The translations under genes were made by a program, and so were the position numbers. From CAYXLW01 sp964466055 (lineage in GTDB: Bacteria > Patescibacteriota > Gracilibacteria > GCA-2401425): 64,000 nucleotides of DNA. This document shows positions 25,941 to 35,485 of the stretch, in pieces. The notes beneath the pieces are model-generated. The model was not told the origin of the DNA. It searched no databases and saw only the letters and a program-made list of their open reading frames with translations. Location: the NCBI GenBank assembly GCA_964466055.1, contig CAYXLW010000004.1:1-64000 (forward strand). The letters run 5' to 3'. Numbering within the stretch: position 1 is the stretch's first letter; each line of letters starts with the position of its first letter.

Positions 25941-26843
25941 TTGAAATATCTCATATCACTCTTTGTTTTTGCATCAGCGATTCTTTTTAACGTGAGATGT
26001 CTTAATATAAAAAAATTACAAGAGAAAGGTCTTTCTGCTATGACTATTATGTACTATGAAAGATATGCGATTATTCCTGCTACAGTACTTTTCTTTTTTA
26101 CTTTTCGTTCGGAATATATTCATTTTATATTTAGTACTCCAATCATATTATTTGCCTTCTCATTTCATTTGATTTTTTGGGTAGTTCAAGAATATATTGG
26201 TTTCTTTACTATTGGATCTGTAAGCAATTTATCATTCTTAAATGCTTTTAGTTCAATGGTATATTTACCAGTTTATTTACTTATAGGTATTGTTATTAAC
26301 AACGATAGTCCAAACATTTTTATTTTAATCGCTTTAACTCTACTCGGAATTGCTATTTTTATTAAACCATCTCATCATGAAGAAAATAAAAGAAAGATTT
26401 TTGAACATGGGATTATTTTTATTATTTTTATAACTTTATTTAGAACAATTTTAGACGCAATTAATTGCAGTTTAAATCGTTTGGTTTTACAGAATTTAGA
26501 TACTGTTTTATTTGTTGTTGCTCTTTATGCTTTTTTATCATTATTACCTGCAAATATTTATTTTCTTTTAAAAAAAATTCCAGAGAAGGAGAAAAATATT
26601 GCCAATAAAAATAAATATTTAGTTTATTCAGTCCCTGTGCTTTGGTTTCTTGCTTCTATTCCTGAGGGGTATGGGTTTTTACATGTTCCTATTTATACAA
26701 TGATATCTATTGGCTCTATTACTTTTCTTATAGATATTTTCTCGGATTTAAGAAATAAACGAATTAAAATTAATAATCAAACCATCATTTTTATTACATT
26801 GGTTTTAGTAAGTATGATTTTTTCGGTTGTATCTTTAAATTGA
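25941..26843 (+). CDS. EamA/DMT-like ten-helix membrane protein
   Basis: A 300-residue integral membrane protein with about ten helices in two halves, the EamA/drug-metabolite transporter layout. The start is a TTG at 25941; there is no nearby in-frame ATG before the first helix, which begins at once (YLISLFVFASAILFNV). It is closely spaced after the PHP gene. Substrate is unknown. Confidence 0.75.
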   Translation: MKYLISLFVFASAILFNVRCLNIKKLQEKGLSAMTIMYYERYAIIPATVLFFFTFRSEYIHFIFSTPIILFAFSFHLIFWVVQEYIGFFTIGSVSNLSFLNAFSSMVYLPVYLLIGIVINNDSPNIFILIALTLLGIAIFIKPSHHEENKRKIFEHGIIFIIFITLFRTILDAINCSLNRLVLQNLDTVLFVVALYAFLSLLPANIYFLLKKIPEKEKNIANKNKYLVYSVPVLWFLASIPEGYGFLHVPIYTMISIGSITFLIDIFSDLRNKRIKINNQTIIFITLVLVSMIFSVVSLN

Positions 26844-26864
26844 AAAATTAATATTGCTTTTTCA

Positions 26865-27953
26865 TCATTCAACAATTTCTGCTCCTCCAATTACTTGTTC
26901 ATCATCAGAATAAAAAACAACGGTTTGTCCAGCTGTAATAGCCCTAACAGGTTCTTCAAAATTTACCTTAATATTATTATCCTCCAATAGCTCAATATAG
27001 CATTTATATAAAAATCCCAAATGTCTTATTCTTCCAAATAAGTTTTTAGGAATTTTATCCTGAGTAATTTTTTCATCTTTATCTAAACCAGTTAAAATAA
27101 AGTTTTTCCCCAATAATTCATTTTTAAAAAGTTCTTCATCATCTCCCATAATTAATTCATTTTTCTCATAATCTAACTTCTTTACATAAATAGGTTCTTC
27201 AAAGCCACCAACATCAACTCCTCGTCTTTGTCCAACAGTATATCTCGGAAGTCCCTTGTGTTTACCTATTATTCCCCCATGGTATACCACATTTCCATCT
27301 TTAAAAATATCAGGAGTATTTCTTTCAAGAAAAGGGATATATGAATCTTCGGGGAAGAAACAAACTCCCTGACTTTCCTTTTTGTTATTTATTTCATTAA
27401 TGCCATATTTTTCAGCTAAAGCTCTTATCTCAGTTTTTTTGATTAAATGACCGATAGGAAATACTAATTTTTTCAGTTGTTCTTGGTTTAAATGATATAA
27501 GAAATATGATTGATCTTTATTTTTATCAATCCCGCATTTTAAAACATATTTTTCGCCAATTTTTTCAGTTCGAATATGATGTCCTGTTGATAAGTAATCA
27601 AACCCCATAGCATTTGCTTTTTCAAAAAGAGCTCCAAATTTTAAGAATTTATTACATTCCACACATGGATTAGGAGTTCTCCCATTTTTATGGGCATCAA
27701 GAAAATTATTAACAACTTTATCTTCTAACTCATCTGAAAAATCAAAAACATAATGCAGAATACCTAGTTTATGACATAAATTTTTAGCATCTCTTATAGC
27801 TTCAGGTCCGCAACACTTAGGCTTATCTTCACCATCTTTAATACCTAAACACATCGTTATTCCCGTAACATCATACCCTTGCTCCTTTAGCAAAAAAGCA
27901 GCAACGGAAGAATCGAGTCCTCCGCTCATTGCCAGTAAAACCTTCTTATTCAT
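26865..27953 (-). CDS. mnmA: tRNA 2-thiouridine synthase MnmA
   Basis: A 362-residue enzyme that thiolates U34 of tRNA for Glu, Gln and Lys. The PP-loop is AMSGGLDSS (residues 8-16). The catalytic cysteines are C97 (in PNPCVEC, C97/C100) and C198 (QGVCFF). The C-terminal part contains GRIRHLG and a beta-barrel end. It overlaps the stop of the upstream FecR-like gene by 8 bases and should be translated from the same mRNA. Confidence 0.97.
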   Translation of the reverse strand: MNKKVLLAMSGGLDSSVAAFLLKEQGYDVTGITMCLGIKDGEDKPKCCGPEAIRDAKNLCHKLGILHYVFDFSDELEDKVVNNFLDAHKNGRTPNPCVECNKFLKFGALFEKANAMGFDYLSTGHHIRTEKIGEKYVLKCGIDKNKDQSYFLYHLNQEQLKKLVFPIGHLIKKTEIRALAEKYGINEINNKKESQGVCFFPEDSYIPFLERNTPDIFKDGNVVYHGGIIGKHKGLPRYTVGQRRGVDVGGFEEPIYVKKLDYEKNELIMGDDEELFKNELLGKNFILTGLDKDEKITQDKIPKNLFGRIRHLGFLYKCYIELLEDNNIKVNFEEPVRAITAGQTVVFYSDDEQVIGGAEIVE

Positions 27954-29460
27954 TTTCTTCAGATGTTTCTAAAGTAGAAAAAAACTTAAATTGAATTAAA
28001 GCTATTTCTTTATCATCTTTATCAAAAGCTTTGATTAAATATTTATTTTCTTTTCCTGGTGTTAAATTGCCATATTGTTTAGCAGCAGAATACTTCCATT
28101 GAACATCTCCTAATTTAAATGTTCTTAAAGTGTAATCTCCAATAATAATTTTTGCTGTTCCCTCAGGTGCTGTTCCACGTACTACAACTGGCTCATAATC
28201 AATTTTCTCATCTTCTTCAGGACTTATAACACTAAGCTTTAACGTATCGTTCTCATTAACCTCTTCATTTGTTTCTTCCTCAGGAGTATCTTCTTCATTA
28301 TCTCCAGAAGTTATTTCATCAGTTGTAACAGTCTCATTTTTTACTTCAGTTGTTTCTTTTTCTTCAATATTTACATTTATAATTACAGATTTTATAATTT
28401 CAGTTTCATCTTCAAAAATAGCTTTTACCTCAAATGTATTTTTTCCTTTTACCAAATTCCCCCATTCAATTTTTGCACGATATAACCATTGAGTATCACC
28501 TTTTTGAAATTTTGAAAGGGGATAATTATTTACAATAACTTTTGTTGCCCCCTTAGATACTGTTCCTTTAAGTTCGAATGGTTCTATTTTAACTTCAGTA
28601 TTTTCTTCTATTCCAATTGTTAAGTTATTCTGTTTAGTTCCTAATTCTTCAATGATTTTATCATCATCTTTAGTTTCATCAGATTTATTATCTTCAATGA
28701 TTTTTTCTTCATCTTCATTTTTGTTTTCTTCTTCAGTAACAACAGTAATAGCCTCTGTATCTTTTGCTTTTTCTATGCTCTTCCCAAGAGCCCTTTCTAT
28801 CCAAGAAGATACATATACTTCCGAATCTATGCCATTAATTTCAGCAAAAGGACCAGTGTCCTTACTAGAAAAGCTAAGCTGTTGTCCTACTCCTACTTCT
28901 GTTGTAGCAATAACGGTATCATCATTAATTCTATTAACTTTTACCCTTCCTTCAAGTACTTGCAATATTCCTTCTTCAATAGACATAGTAGATCCTCTAG
29001 AACTGATTTGAACATTTTCATATTGGATTATGAATTCTGATTTTGGATTTAATATCCTATCAATTGAAGCAAGTATTCTGCCATTTAAAAGTGTTATTTT
29101 AGTTTTTTGAAAAGCATCAGATTCTTTATGTTCATCAATAACAAAAGAACTATTATTATCTATATAAACAAATGTATCTTTCAATAATTTTAATTTTGCC
29201 TCTCCTTGAAAATTTGTTTTTACAGCATCTCCAGCAAATAATTTCACTTGAACATTTTCTGGAACTGTTCTCCAGCTTTCATTATTTTTTAGTAAAACTT
29301 TTATTTCAGGGTTTACAATTTCAAGATTGGTTGGAGTATTTGCTCCAAAGCTAAAATTCCCTAATTTACTAACAGAATATATTACAGCAAAAATTATTAT
29401 TCCTATTAGGATAAATGGGAAAAGATAGGAAATAATACTTTTTCTAGGAGGTTGTCTCAT
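27946..29460 (-). CDS. FecR-domain surface protein with two Ig-like repeats
   Basis: A 504-residue protein with a cytoplasmic basic start (MRQPPRKS), one membrane helix (~11-33), a FecR-type domain (~45-195; VKLFAGDAVKT, ILASIDRIL, TTEVGVGQQL), an acidic low-complexity linker, and two similar domains. Each of these reads (V)RG/KGT.(P/S)(E/K)G, then a short strand, F..GD.QW.Y and YGNL/WGNL. They are separated by a second acidic Thr/Glu linker. The architecture is of an exported, membrane-tethered protein; FecR-like domains also occur in surface proteins outside iron regulation. Paired by overlap with mnmA. Confidence 0.75.
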   Translation of the reverse strand: MRQPPRKSIISYLFPFILIGIIIFAVIYSVSKLGNFSFGANTPTNLEIVNPEIKVLLKNNESWRTVPENVQVKLFAGDAVKTNFQGEAKLKLLKDTFVYIDNNSSFVIDEHKESDAFQKTKITLLNGRILASIDRILNPKSEFIIQYENVQISSRGSTMSIEEGILQVLEGRVKVNRINDDTVIATTEVGVGQQLSFSSKDTGPFAEINGIDSEVYVSSWIERALGKSIEKAKDTEAITVVTEEENKNEDEEKIIEDNKSDETKDDDKIIEELGTKQNNLTIGIEENTEVKIEPFELKGTVSKGATKVIVNNYPLSKFQKGDTQWLYRAKIEWGNLVKGKNTFEVKAIFEDETEIIKSVIINVNIEEKETTEVKNETVTTDEITSGDNEEDTPEEETNEEVNENDTLKLSVISPEEDEKIDYEPVVVRGTAPEGTAKIIIGDYTLRTFKLGDVQWKYSAAKQYGNLTPGKENKYLIKAFDKDDKEIALIQFKFFSTLETSEENE

Positions 29461-29633
29461 GATTTTTTAAGTTTAATAATTTTTAAATTTTAAGATGTTG
29501 TTAGAGTAAAAAAGATTAGTTAGTTTGTAAAGAATAAACTAATTTTTTAAAAGATTTTGCTCAATTTGATAAAGTTTAGGGGGTAATAAACTAAGAATAG
29601 AAATAAATCAGACACAAAATTGACATTTTACTG

Positions 29634-29663
29634 TTTACAAACTGACATTTTATCATTTATAAT
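29634..29663 (+). promoter_or_regulatory. Promoter for the 301-residue unknown protein
   Basis: TTTACA at 29634-29639 and TATAAT at 29658-29663 with an 18-base spacer, 29 bases before the ATG at 29693. Two TGACATTTTA repeats (29621, 29643) overlap it and could be regulator half-sites. Confidence 0.5.
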
Positions 29664-29692
29664 TAGATCTATTTTTTTATAAATAAGTAATT

Positions 29693-30598
29693 ATGGAAAT
29701 TAAGGACTATTTAGTGTTGGAAGTAGAAGAATTTAAAAATTCTTCAGAAGTTTTAAGTGCAAAACAAGAATTATTTGAATTCACATCAAATGATTTTGGC
29801 AAACTTAGTCCTTCTTTACAAAACTATATAAATGCTCCATTAGGAACAAAAATCTCAAAAGAAATTAATAATCTATTCCCAGAAGTTATAGAAATTATTA
29901 AAACAATAGAAAAAAAACTTGATTCTTTATTAGCTATAAAATCTTACGATAGAGAAAAAGAGGATCCCATTATAAGCAAAGGCTTTATAGTACTAAGAAA
30001 ATTAGATAAAAGTTCAGAACTTGTTAATTTAACAATACTTTTTTTTAATAGGATAGCGGTTGCTTTAGAATCTAAAGGAAAAAACACTCAATTGACAAAA
30101 GTTAAAAAAGAAAAACTTAAAGTGGTTTTATCTACTAAAATAATAGAAGCAATAGATAAAATAAATAGTACAAATGGAGTGGCTCAGTTTTTAAAAAATC
30201 GTGATATAACAAACACTTCTTTCCCAGAAAAAATTAATGTATTTAATGAAGTTTTTATAGGAAAAGGAGATTTTGTTAATTTTCAGCATATATTAACTAT
30301 GACTTATTTCCTTTTTAAAAACATAGAGATAGAGAAAGAAGAGGTTTCTCAAAATTTAAACTATATTAACAAATTTTTAGACTGTATTCATAATCGTTTT
30401 TTAAATATAGAAGAATTTTCAAAACAAGATGTAATTATATTTTTACAAAGAATAAATGAATTATCACAAAAAATAAGTGAATTATCACAAGAATTAAATG
30501 AATTAGGCTGTGATAGTACAATTGCTTATCTTTTGTTGGATAAAATTGGGGAGATTAATCTAATATTTAGTGAAGTAGAAGAGTATGAGCAATATTAA
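29693..30598 (+). CDS. Hypothetical helical protein
   Basis: A 301-residue, Lys/Glu/Ile-rich soluble protein predicted to be almost all helical. Near residue 265 a heptad-like repeat (ELSQKISELSQELNEL) suggests a short coiled coil. No known motif was recognised. It has its own promoter and lies between the divergent FecR-mnmA unit and the convergent trxB. Confidence 0.7.
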   Translation: MEIKDYLVLEVEEFKNSSEVLSAKQELFEFTSNDFGKLSPSLQNYINAPLGTKISKEINNLFPEVIEIIKTIEKKLDSLLAIKSYDREKEDPIISKGFIVLRKLDKSSELVNLTILFFNRIAVALESKGKNTQLTKVKKEKLKVVLSTKIIEAIDKINSTNGVAQFLKNRDITNTSFPEKINVFNEVFIGKGDFVNFQHILTMTYFLFKNIEIEKEEVSQNLNYINKFLDCIHNRFLNIEEFSKQDVIIFLQRINELSQKISELSQELNELGCDSTIAYLLLDKIGEINLIFSEVEEYEQY

Positions 30599-30618
30599 TA
30601 TATTTATGGAAATACTAT

Positions 30619-31524
30619 TTATTTAGTTTTCAATTTACTCACATATTCAAAAGCTCTTTCCGAAGCATGAGCACCTTCAGCTGCAGAAACTATAGCTTGT
30701 TTCCACTCAGTATTAGTTACATCTCCAGCTGCGAAAAATCCTGGAACATTAGTTTCAGAATATTTATTTGTAACAACTTCTCCTTTTTCTGTAACTTCAG
30801 CACCAATTTGATTTGCAATATCAGACTCTGGGATACGTCCTATTTCTATAAACAAACCTTGAAGATCAAGAGTCTTACCAGTGTCTAATTTTACTCCTGA
30901 CACCTTATTTTCTCCTAAAACTTCAATTACATTTGAATTCGTAATAACTTCTATTTTTGGTTCATTCTCCATTCTTTTTATATTTATAGGTTCAGCTCGA
31001 ACTTTATCTTTGCGGTAAATTATATAAACCTTAGATGCGTATTTTGCTAAAAGTAAAGATTCTTTAACTGCAGAATCAGATCCTCCTACCATTCCAACAA
31101 CTTTATCTCTAAAAAATGCACCATCACAAGTTGCACAATAAGAAACTCCTTTATTTTTAAAGCGTTTTTCAGATTCAATTCCTAATTCTCGGTGTTTGGT
31201 TCCTGTTGCTAGAAGTAAAGAGTGACCTTGTATTTCTTCTCCATTGTCTAAAGTAACAGTAAATACATCCTTTTCTTTTTTAGCCTTGGTTGCTTTATTT
31301 AATTTTGTTTCAACTCCAATTCCTTTTGCATGGTTCATAATATTGTTTGCAAGTTCATATCCTGTTATAGATGGGAATCCAGGATAATTTTCTACTAAAT
31401 GTGTTTGAGTAAGCGTACCTCCATCCATTTCACTAACAACAACAACATTCATTTCAAATCTTTTTGAATACATAGCTGCTGAGTATCCTGCTACACCTCC
31501 TCCTATTATTATAAGATCATACAT
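30619..31524 (-). CDS. trxB: Thioredoxin reductase
   Basis: A 301-residue flavoprotein that reduces thioredoxin with NADPH. FAD site IIIGGGVAGYSAA, redox-active CATC (C130/C133) followed by DGAFF, a NADPH region starting MVGGSDSA (the usual GGGNSA altered to GGSDSA), and the C-terminal FAD motif FFAAGDVTN. NADPH specificity residues look as YRKDKVRAEP. Length is normal for bacterial TrxB (about 310). Monocistronic. Confidence 0.95.
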   Translation of the reverse strand: MYDLIIIGGGVAGYSAAMYSKRFEMNVVVVSEMDGGTLTQTHLVENYPGFPSITGYELANNIMNHAKGIGVETKLNKATKAKKEKDVFTVTLDNGEEIQGHSLLLATGTKHRELGIESEKRFKNKGVSYCATCDGAFFRDKVVGMVGGSDSAVKESLLLAKYASKVYIIYRKDKVRAEPINIKRMENEPKIEVITNSNVIEVLGENKVSGVKLDTGKTLDLQGLFIEIGRIPESDIANQIGAEVTEKGEVVTNKYSETNVPGFFAAGDVTNTEWKQAIVSAAEGAHASERAFEYVSKLKTK

Positions 31525-31665
31525 AGTTAATTAAGTTAAAATTTTCATGTAATGATATTCTAGTATCATTATTTTTTAATTGCAAAATAGGTTTTTTAAA
31601 AATAGTTAGTTCATATGGTTTTTAATTTATAAATCTGTTAAAAATATACTAACTAATAATATTAA

Positions 31666-32820
31666 ATGGGATACTTAAAAAATAAACAAATAAATTTATT
31701 AAATCTCCATGCAATACTAAGAAGATTTAGTGCAAGTATAATTGATATATTTGGATCCATATATTTTTTACAACAGGGGATATCGCTACAAATCGTATTG
31801 GCAGTATGGTTGGTAAATTTTCTTATAAGAATATCTGCTCGTCCAATTTCTTTAAAACTTGTACAAAAAATTGGGCTTAAAAAAAGTACTATAATTGGAT
31901 CTATTATTTATTCTGGTTTATTCCCTATAATTGCACAGGTTAATGGAGTAAGTATTTGGCTTCTTATTTTTATTATTTATTTGGCTATAGTTGATATTTT
32001 TTATTGGTTACCTTTTCATGCATTTTATGCTTCTTCTGGAGATTCAAAACACAGGGGAAAAGAACTGGGATCATTAGCAGCGGTAGGAACCATTATTGCT
32101 GGTATTTCACCGATACTTGGAGGATTCCTCATTGATACATTTGGATTTTGGTCTGCATATGTGTTATCGACAATTGTTATGATTTTTGGTGTTATACCTC
32201 TCTTTTTTAGTTCTAAAATAGAAGTAAAATCACAATTTTCTTATAAACAAGCATGGAAAGAAATTGATAAAAAAGGGTTACTCTTATCAGGGGGTTGGGC
32301 TATTTTATACACCTTCCATGATTTTTTGTGGATAATAATAATGTTTTCAATTGTTGGGAATTTCTTTGTTTTTGGAGGACTTATTGGCTTTCAAATGTTC
32401 ATAACAGCTATTTTATTTTTATTACTTGGTCATTTTGTTGATAAAGGGAAAGGTTTAAATATAGCTTTAGTAGGTATTATTATGATAATAATAGTTATAT
32501 TTGGAAGGGCATTTTATGTAAAAGATGTTCCAAGTATTTTGATATTTGAAATAATTATGGCTATTGCTAATTGTTTTTTTACTTCTTCTGCAAATACAGC
32601 ATTTTATGCTATCACTCATAAAAGTAAGAACCCTATTTGGTTTCAATTTTTTAGCGAGTCTTGTTGGGATTTAGGATCAATTTTTTCATTGAGTATAATT
32701 TCAATTTTAGTTTATTTTGATGTTGATTTGAGAAATATTATGTTACTTGCGATTCCTGGATTTTGGATTGTTTATTTTGTGCTAAGAAAATATTTTTATA
32801 AAATAGAATTAGATAGTTAA
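31666..32820 (+). CDS. MFS transporter
   Basis: A 384-residue protein with about twelve membrane helices. Between helices 2 and 3 is RPISLKLVQKIGLKKS, in the position of the MFS loop motif, and a similar loop (GHFVDKGKGLNIA) occurs in the second half. Substrate cannot be assigned. The start ATG follows an A/T-only leader. Confidence 0.82.
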   Translation: MGYLKNKQINLLNLHAILRRFSASIIDIFGSIYFLQQGISLQIVLAVWLVNFLIRISARPISLKLVQKIGLKKSTIIGSIIYSGLFPIIAQVNGVSIWLLIFIIYLAIVDIFYWLPFHAFYASSGDSKHRGKELGSLAAVGTIIAGISPILGGFLIDTFGFWSAYVLSTIVMIFGVIPLFFSSKIEVKSQFSYKQAWKEIDKKGLLLSGGWAILYTFHDFLWIIIMFSIVGNFFVFGGLIGFQMFITAILFLLLGHFVDKGKGLNIALVGIIMIIIVIFGRAFYVKDVPSILIFEIIMAIANCFFTSSANTAFYAITHKSKNPIWFQFFSESCWDLGSIFSLSIISILVYFDVDLRNIMLLAIPGFWIVYFVLRKYFYKIELDS

Positions 32821-32895
32821 GAAGAAATTTTTTCATTTAATTTAAGTTCAACATTTTGCTTTACATAATAAATATATAATATATAATATACTTTG

Positions 32896-33042
32896 ATGTT
32901 CTTTAAAAATACGGCACTATTGTTAGCAGGTATTTTTCTGTATTTGATATCTTGTTTGTTAATAACTTACATAAGTAATGTTAATAATCTCAAGAAATTA
33001 TCAAATATAGATATTCTGCCTGCTAAATCTCATCGGCGTTAA
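32896..33042 (+). CDS. 48-residue single-span membrane peptide
   Basis: A short ORF starting MFFKNTALLLAGIFLYLI, with one membrane helix (~5-27) and a polar tail ending AKSHRR. Its stop codon is inside the left arm of the hairpin at 33031-33084. An A/T-rich TATAAT-like cluster lies just upstream. It is the first gene of a small cassette whose base composition differs from the flanks. No family recognised. Confidence 0.4.
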   Translation: MFFKNTALLLAGIFLYLISCLLITYISNVNNLKKLSNIDILPAKSHRR

Positions 33043-33084
33043 TTTGGAAATAATAAAACTATTATTATTGAATTAACGCTGATG
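33031..33084 (+). other. Long imperfect hairpin in a leader region
   Basis: CATCGGCGTTAATT and AATTAACGCTGATG pair over 14 bases (one G-T), enclosing ATAATA/TATTAT arms. No T-run follows, so it is not a simple terminator. It sits 50 bases before a gene with a strong Shine-Dalgarno and could be a leader regulatory structure or mRNA-stabilising element. Confidence 0.5.
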
Positions 33085-33133
33085 GGTATTTTCCCAAAAT
33101 GCTAAAAAGAATGTCAAAACAAAGGAGGTTGAC

Positions 33134-33574
33134 ATGTCGACGTTAGAATTTACAACAATAGTATTATTATCCTTTTTTGTTTTCCTAATGGTTTGTTTAA
33201 AGAGTGCCTGGATGGAAAAAAAAATGGGATCGTTTAAAATGGTTGGAGTGGCTTTTGGTCTTGTTTTTATTTTTAATCCTGTTGTAGTGGAAGGGATTAC
33301 TCCAGTGGAATTTCACCTTTTTTTCGAGATTCCCTCATTTTTTCTTTTGTTCTATCTTGTTTTTTTTAAGGTAGGGCACAAATGGTCTGGGAAGGCTATA
33401 AACGTCGCGGTTTCAATTGTTGCCTGCGTGGTATATCTTTTTCTACCACCACCACTGAACCGTGAGGTTTTTGTTTGGATTTTTGTCCCGATCTTTTTGG
33501 TCGACTGCATAGTATACGGCCTAAAAGAAAAGAAAAAGAAAAGAAAAATAGAAAGATTACCCCTACAAGTTTAA
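33134..33574 (+). CDS. Small four-helix membrane protein with canonical SD
   Basis: A 146-residue protein with four predicted membrane helices and a strongly basic C-terminus (LKEKKKKRKIERLP). It is preceded by AAGGAGGT at 33122-33129, an ideal Shine-Dalgarno, which nearly all neighbours lack, and its codons are more GC-rich. Both point to a recent foreign origin. The unit is enclosed by the hairpin at 33031 and the terminators at 33598-33680. I do not recognise the family. Confidence 0.65.
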   Translation: MSTLEFTTIVLLSFFVFLMVCLKSAWMEKKMGSFKMVGVAFGLVFIFNPVVVEGITPVEFHLFFEIPSFFLLFYLVFFKVGHKWSGKAINVAVSIVACVVYLFLPPPLNREVFVWIFVPIFLVDCIVYGLKEKKKKRKIERLPLQV

Positions 33575-33597
33575 GGTGTGATCTAGGCAGAATAGTT

Positions 33598-33680
33598 CTT
33601 ATTTGATGGCTTCGGAGGAGCCTGTCAGATAAGAGCAATCTTTTGCCCGGTTGGTTTTATCAACCGGGCAGTGCTTTTTT
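33598..33680 (+). terminator. Two hairpins, the second a strong terminator
   Basis: First hairpin: CTTATTTGA with TCAGATAAG around GGCT/AGCC (33598-33633). Second: GCCCGGTTG and CAACCGGGC with a 7-base loop (33645-33669), followed by AGTGCTTTTTT. The second is a textbook intrinsic terminator and G+C-rich for this genome. Confidence 0.85.
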
Positions 33681-33702
33681 AGTTGAGCATTTTTATATAT
33701 TT

Positions 33703-35343
33703 CTATAAGTCTATCTCGGCATAAACACTCATTCCGCCCGAATGACTCTCACTCTCCCAAGAAATATTCTTCATAGAATCAAATATTGCGAATTTAGGAG
33801 CTTCAAATGGGATAAAAGAAAATAAATTTTGCAATTCTGAAAGTGAAATAAACCCAAACTCATGGGCATTTTTTAGTTTATATGAGAAGTTTTTATCAAT
33901 AGATTCTTTTTTATTTTTTAATAAATCTGATAAAGATTCTTTTGAAGTAGAAATATAAATAAGATCTCCTTTTTGTGCAGTAAAAATTCCCCAAGGATAA
34001 TCTTTAATTTCGTATCCTAAAATTCTAGTTGCTCCAACTCTTTCATTAACTTCTTTAATCTTATCTTCATTAGAATAAACTGATTGAAGAATAGTATTAT
34101 CATCGACTTTAAACTCTTTTTTTTCTACAGTAAAAATCCCTCTATTTTTGAAAAATACATCTAAAATATTTTCAATTTTTTTAGAATCATTACCCTTAGA
34201 AATAAAACTAAATTGCATTTTATTTTCAGAGTCTTTTGAAATTCCAAAGGCATAAGTTTCTTTAAAAATAGATAAAATATCTTTATAGAAATCAATTTCG
34301 TCCCCAAATAAATTGCTCACTTTCTTCATTAAAATTCCTTTTAGAATAAGAGCATATTCGGGTGAATTGTTTTTATAAAATTCTTCGGTATGGAGCCATT
34401 GATTTTCAAAGTTTTGTCCACCTAAGAAGAATAAAATATTTTCTTTTGGAAATTTGCTAGCAAGGGAATCTAATTTTTTCTTTTCATCAGATGAAGAAAA
34501 GTCTTTCTTTGTAATAGCATAAATTCTTGAAATCATTTTATTTCCTTCAGAAAATTGTAATGTTCCGTATAGTCTTTCTAAAGCTGTTTTATGTGCTTTT
34601 AAAAATGGTGTCTTTAAATTATTAGAATCGATAAACCAAGTAATATCAGTATTTTTTGGGAGATTTTGAATTTCCTTTTTTAAATTTTCATTATTAGGGA
34701 ATTCATCTTGTGTAAATACTTCAAGGGATTCTTTATTTTTTGAGCAATAAAGTGTTTTTCCTTCATATATACAAGAAATTTGTCTTCCGCTTTTTAAAGT
34801 AATCATTTTAGTCCCATTCTCCTTTTTAAATTCAATTTTTTCATTAGGAGTAGAAAAGTTTTTAAGTAATCTCTCAACATCTGTTCTAGAAATTTTTTCT
34901 AAGAAGAATATAGAATTATTTTTCTCGTCTTCCAAAAGTGTAAGATATGGAACATCAATGTCTTTGGCTAAGATAAAATCATCAACAGTTAAATCGCTTT
35001 TAAATATTTTAAAAACTTCTTTTAAAATAGAAATTTTATCGCTATAAAGATTTATATGAACGAACTTTTGCGTATTTTTAGGTATTTTTTCAATATAGTA
35101 TGATTTGGTGAAAAATTGCAAAAAAACGAATATAAGAAATATTAATGATACAATACTAATACTGAAGATCATTAAGTATTTGCTAATATTTTTCAATGAG
35201 TAAGAAATTATCTCAGATTTTGTATGTACTGACTTTCTATGAAGTTCTTTTTTGGGTGTACTCTTTTTAGAAGATATATTTTTTGTTTTAATATCAACTT
35301 GGATTAGATTTATATCTTGCTTTTTTTTGAGTTTTTTTTGCAC
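33703..35343 (-). CDS. Membrane-anchored DUF3352-like protein
   Basis: A 546-residue protein with a Lys-rich cytoplasmic N-terminus, one membrane helix (~56-75) and a large outer domain starting YYIEKIPKNTQKFVHINLY. The domain resembles DUF3352 in its pattern of repeated strand-helix units and a TLKSGRQISCIYEGKTLYC segment. It lies opposite the small foreign cassette. Function unknown; the assignment is tentative. Confidence 0.55.
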   Translation of the reverse strand: MQKKLKKKQDINLIQVDIKTKNISSKKSTPKKELHRKSVHTKSEIISYSLKNISKYLMIFSISIVSLIFLIFVFLQFFTKSYYIEKIPKNTQKFVHINLYSDKISILKEVFKIFKSDLTVDDFILAKDIDVPYLTLLEDEKNNSIFFLEKISRTDVERLLKNFSTPNEKIEFKKENGTKMITLKSGRQISCIYEGKTLYCSKNKESLEVFTQDEFPNNENLKKEIQNLPKNTDITWFIDSNNLKTPFLKAHKTALERLYGTLQFSEGNKMISRIYAITKKDFSSSDEKKKLDSLASKFPKENILFFLGGQNFENQWLHTEEFYKNNSPEYALILKGILMKKVSNLFGDEIDFYKDILSIFKETYAFGISKDSENKMQFSFISKGNDSKKIENILDVFFKNRGIFTVEKKEFKVDDNTILQSVYSNEDKIKEVNERVGATRILGYEIKDYPWGIFTAQKGDLIYISTSKESLSDLLKNKKESIDKNFSYKLKNAHEFGFISLSELQNLFSFIPFEAPKFAIFDSMKNISWESESHSGGMSVYAEIDL

Positions 35344-35429
35344 GAACTGAGTAATTAATAAGCTTCAATAGCTTATATCATTTTTATTTATTAGTGAATA
35401 CTTAAGTTTGTTATCTAATCAAAAATGCC

Positions 35430-35449
35430 ATTCCTGCGGAGGCAGGAAT
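35430..35449. repeat. REP-like palindrome
   Basis: ATTCCTGC and GCAGGAAT arms around GGAG, in the intergenic region between ssb and the DUF3352-like gene. The sequence type (ATTCCTGC-GGAG-GCAGGAAT) is a dispersed palindrome seen in many bacterial genomes. A degenerate relative (CATTCCCAAAACGGCAGGAAT) occurs near 42152. Confidence 0.55.
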
Positions 35450-35485
35450 AGCAAATATGGGTTATTTTAAAATTTGTTTTCCTAA

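Noticed and set aside
29172..29354. 60-codon and longer plus-strand ORFs inside the FecR-like gene
   Set aside because: Ser/Leu-rich shadows of an acidic, repetitive coding region on the other strand.
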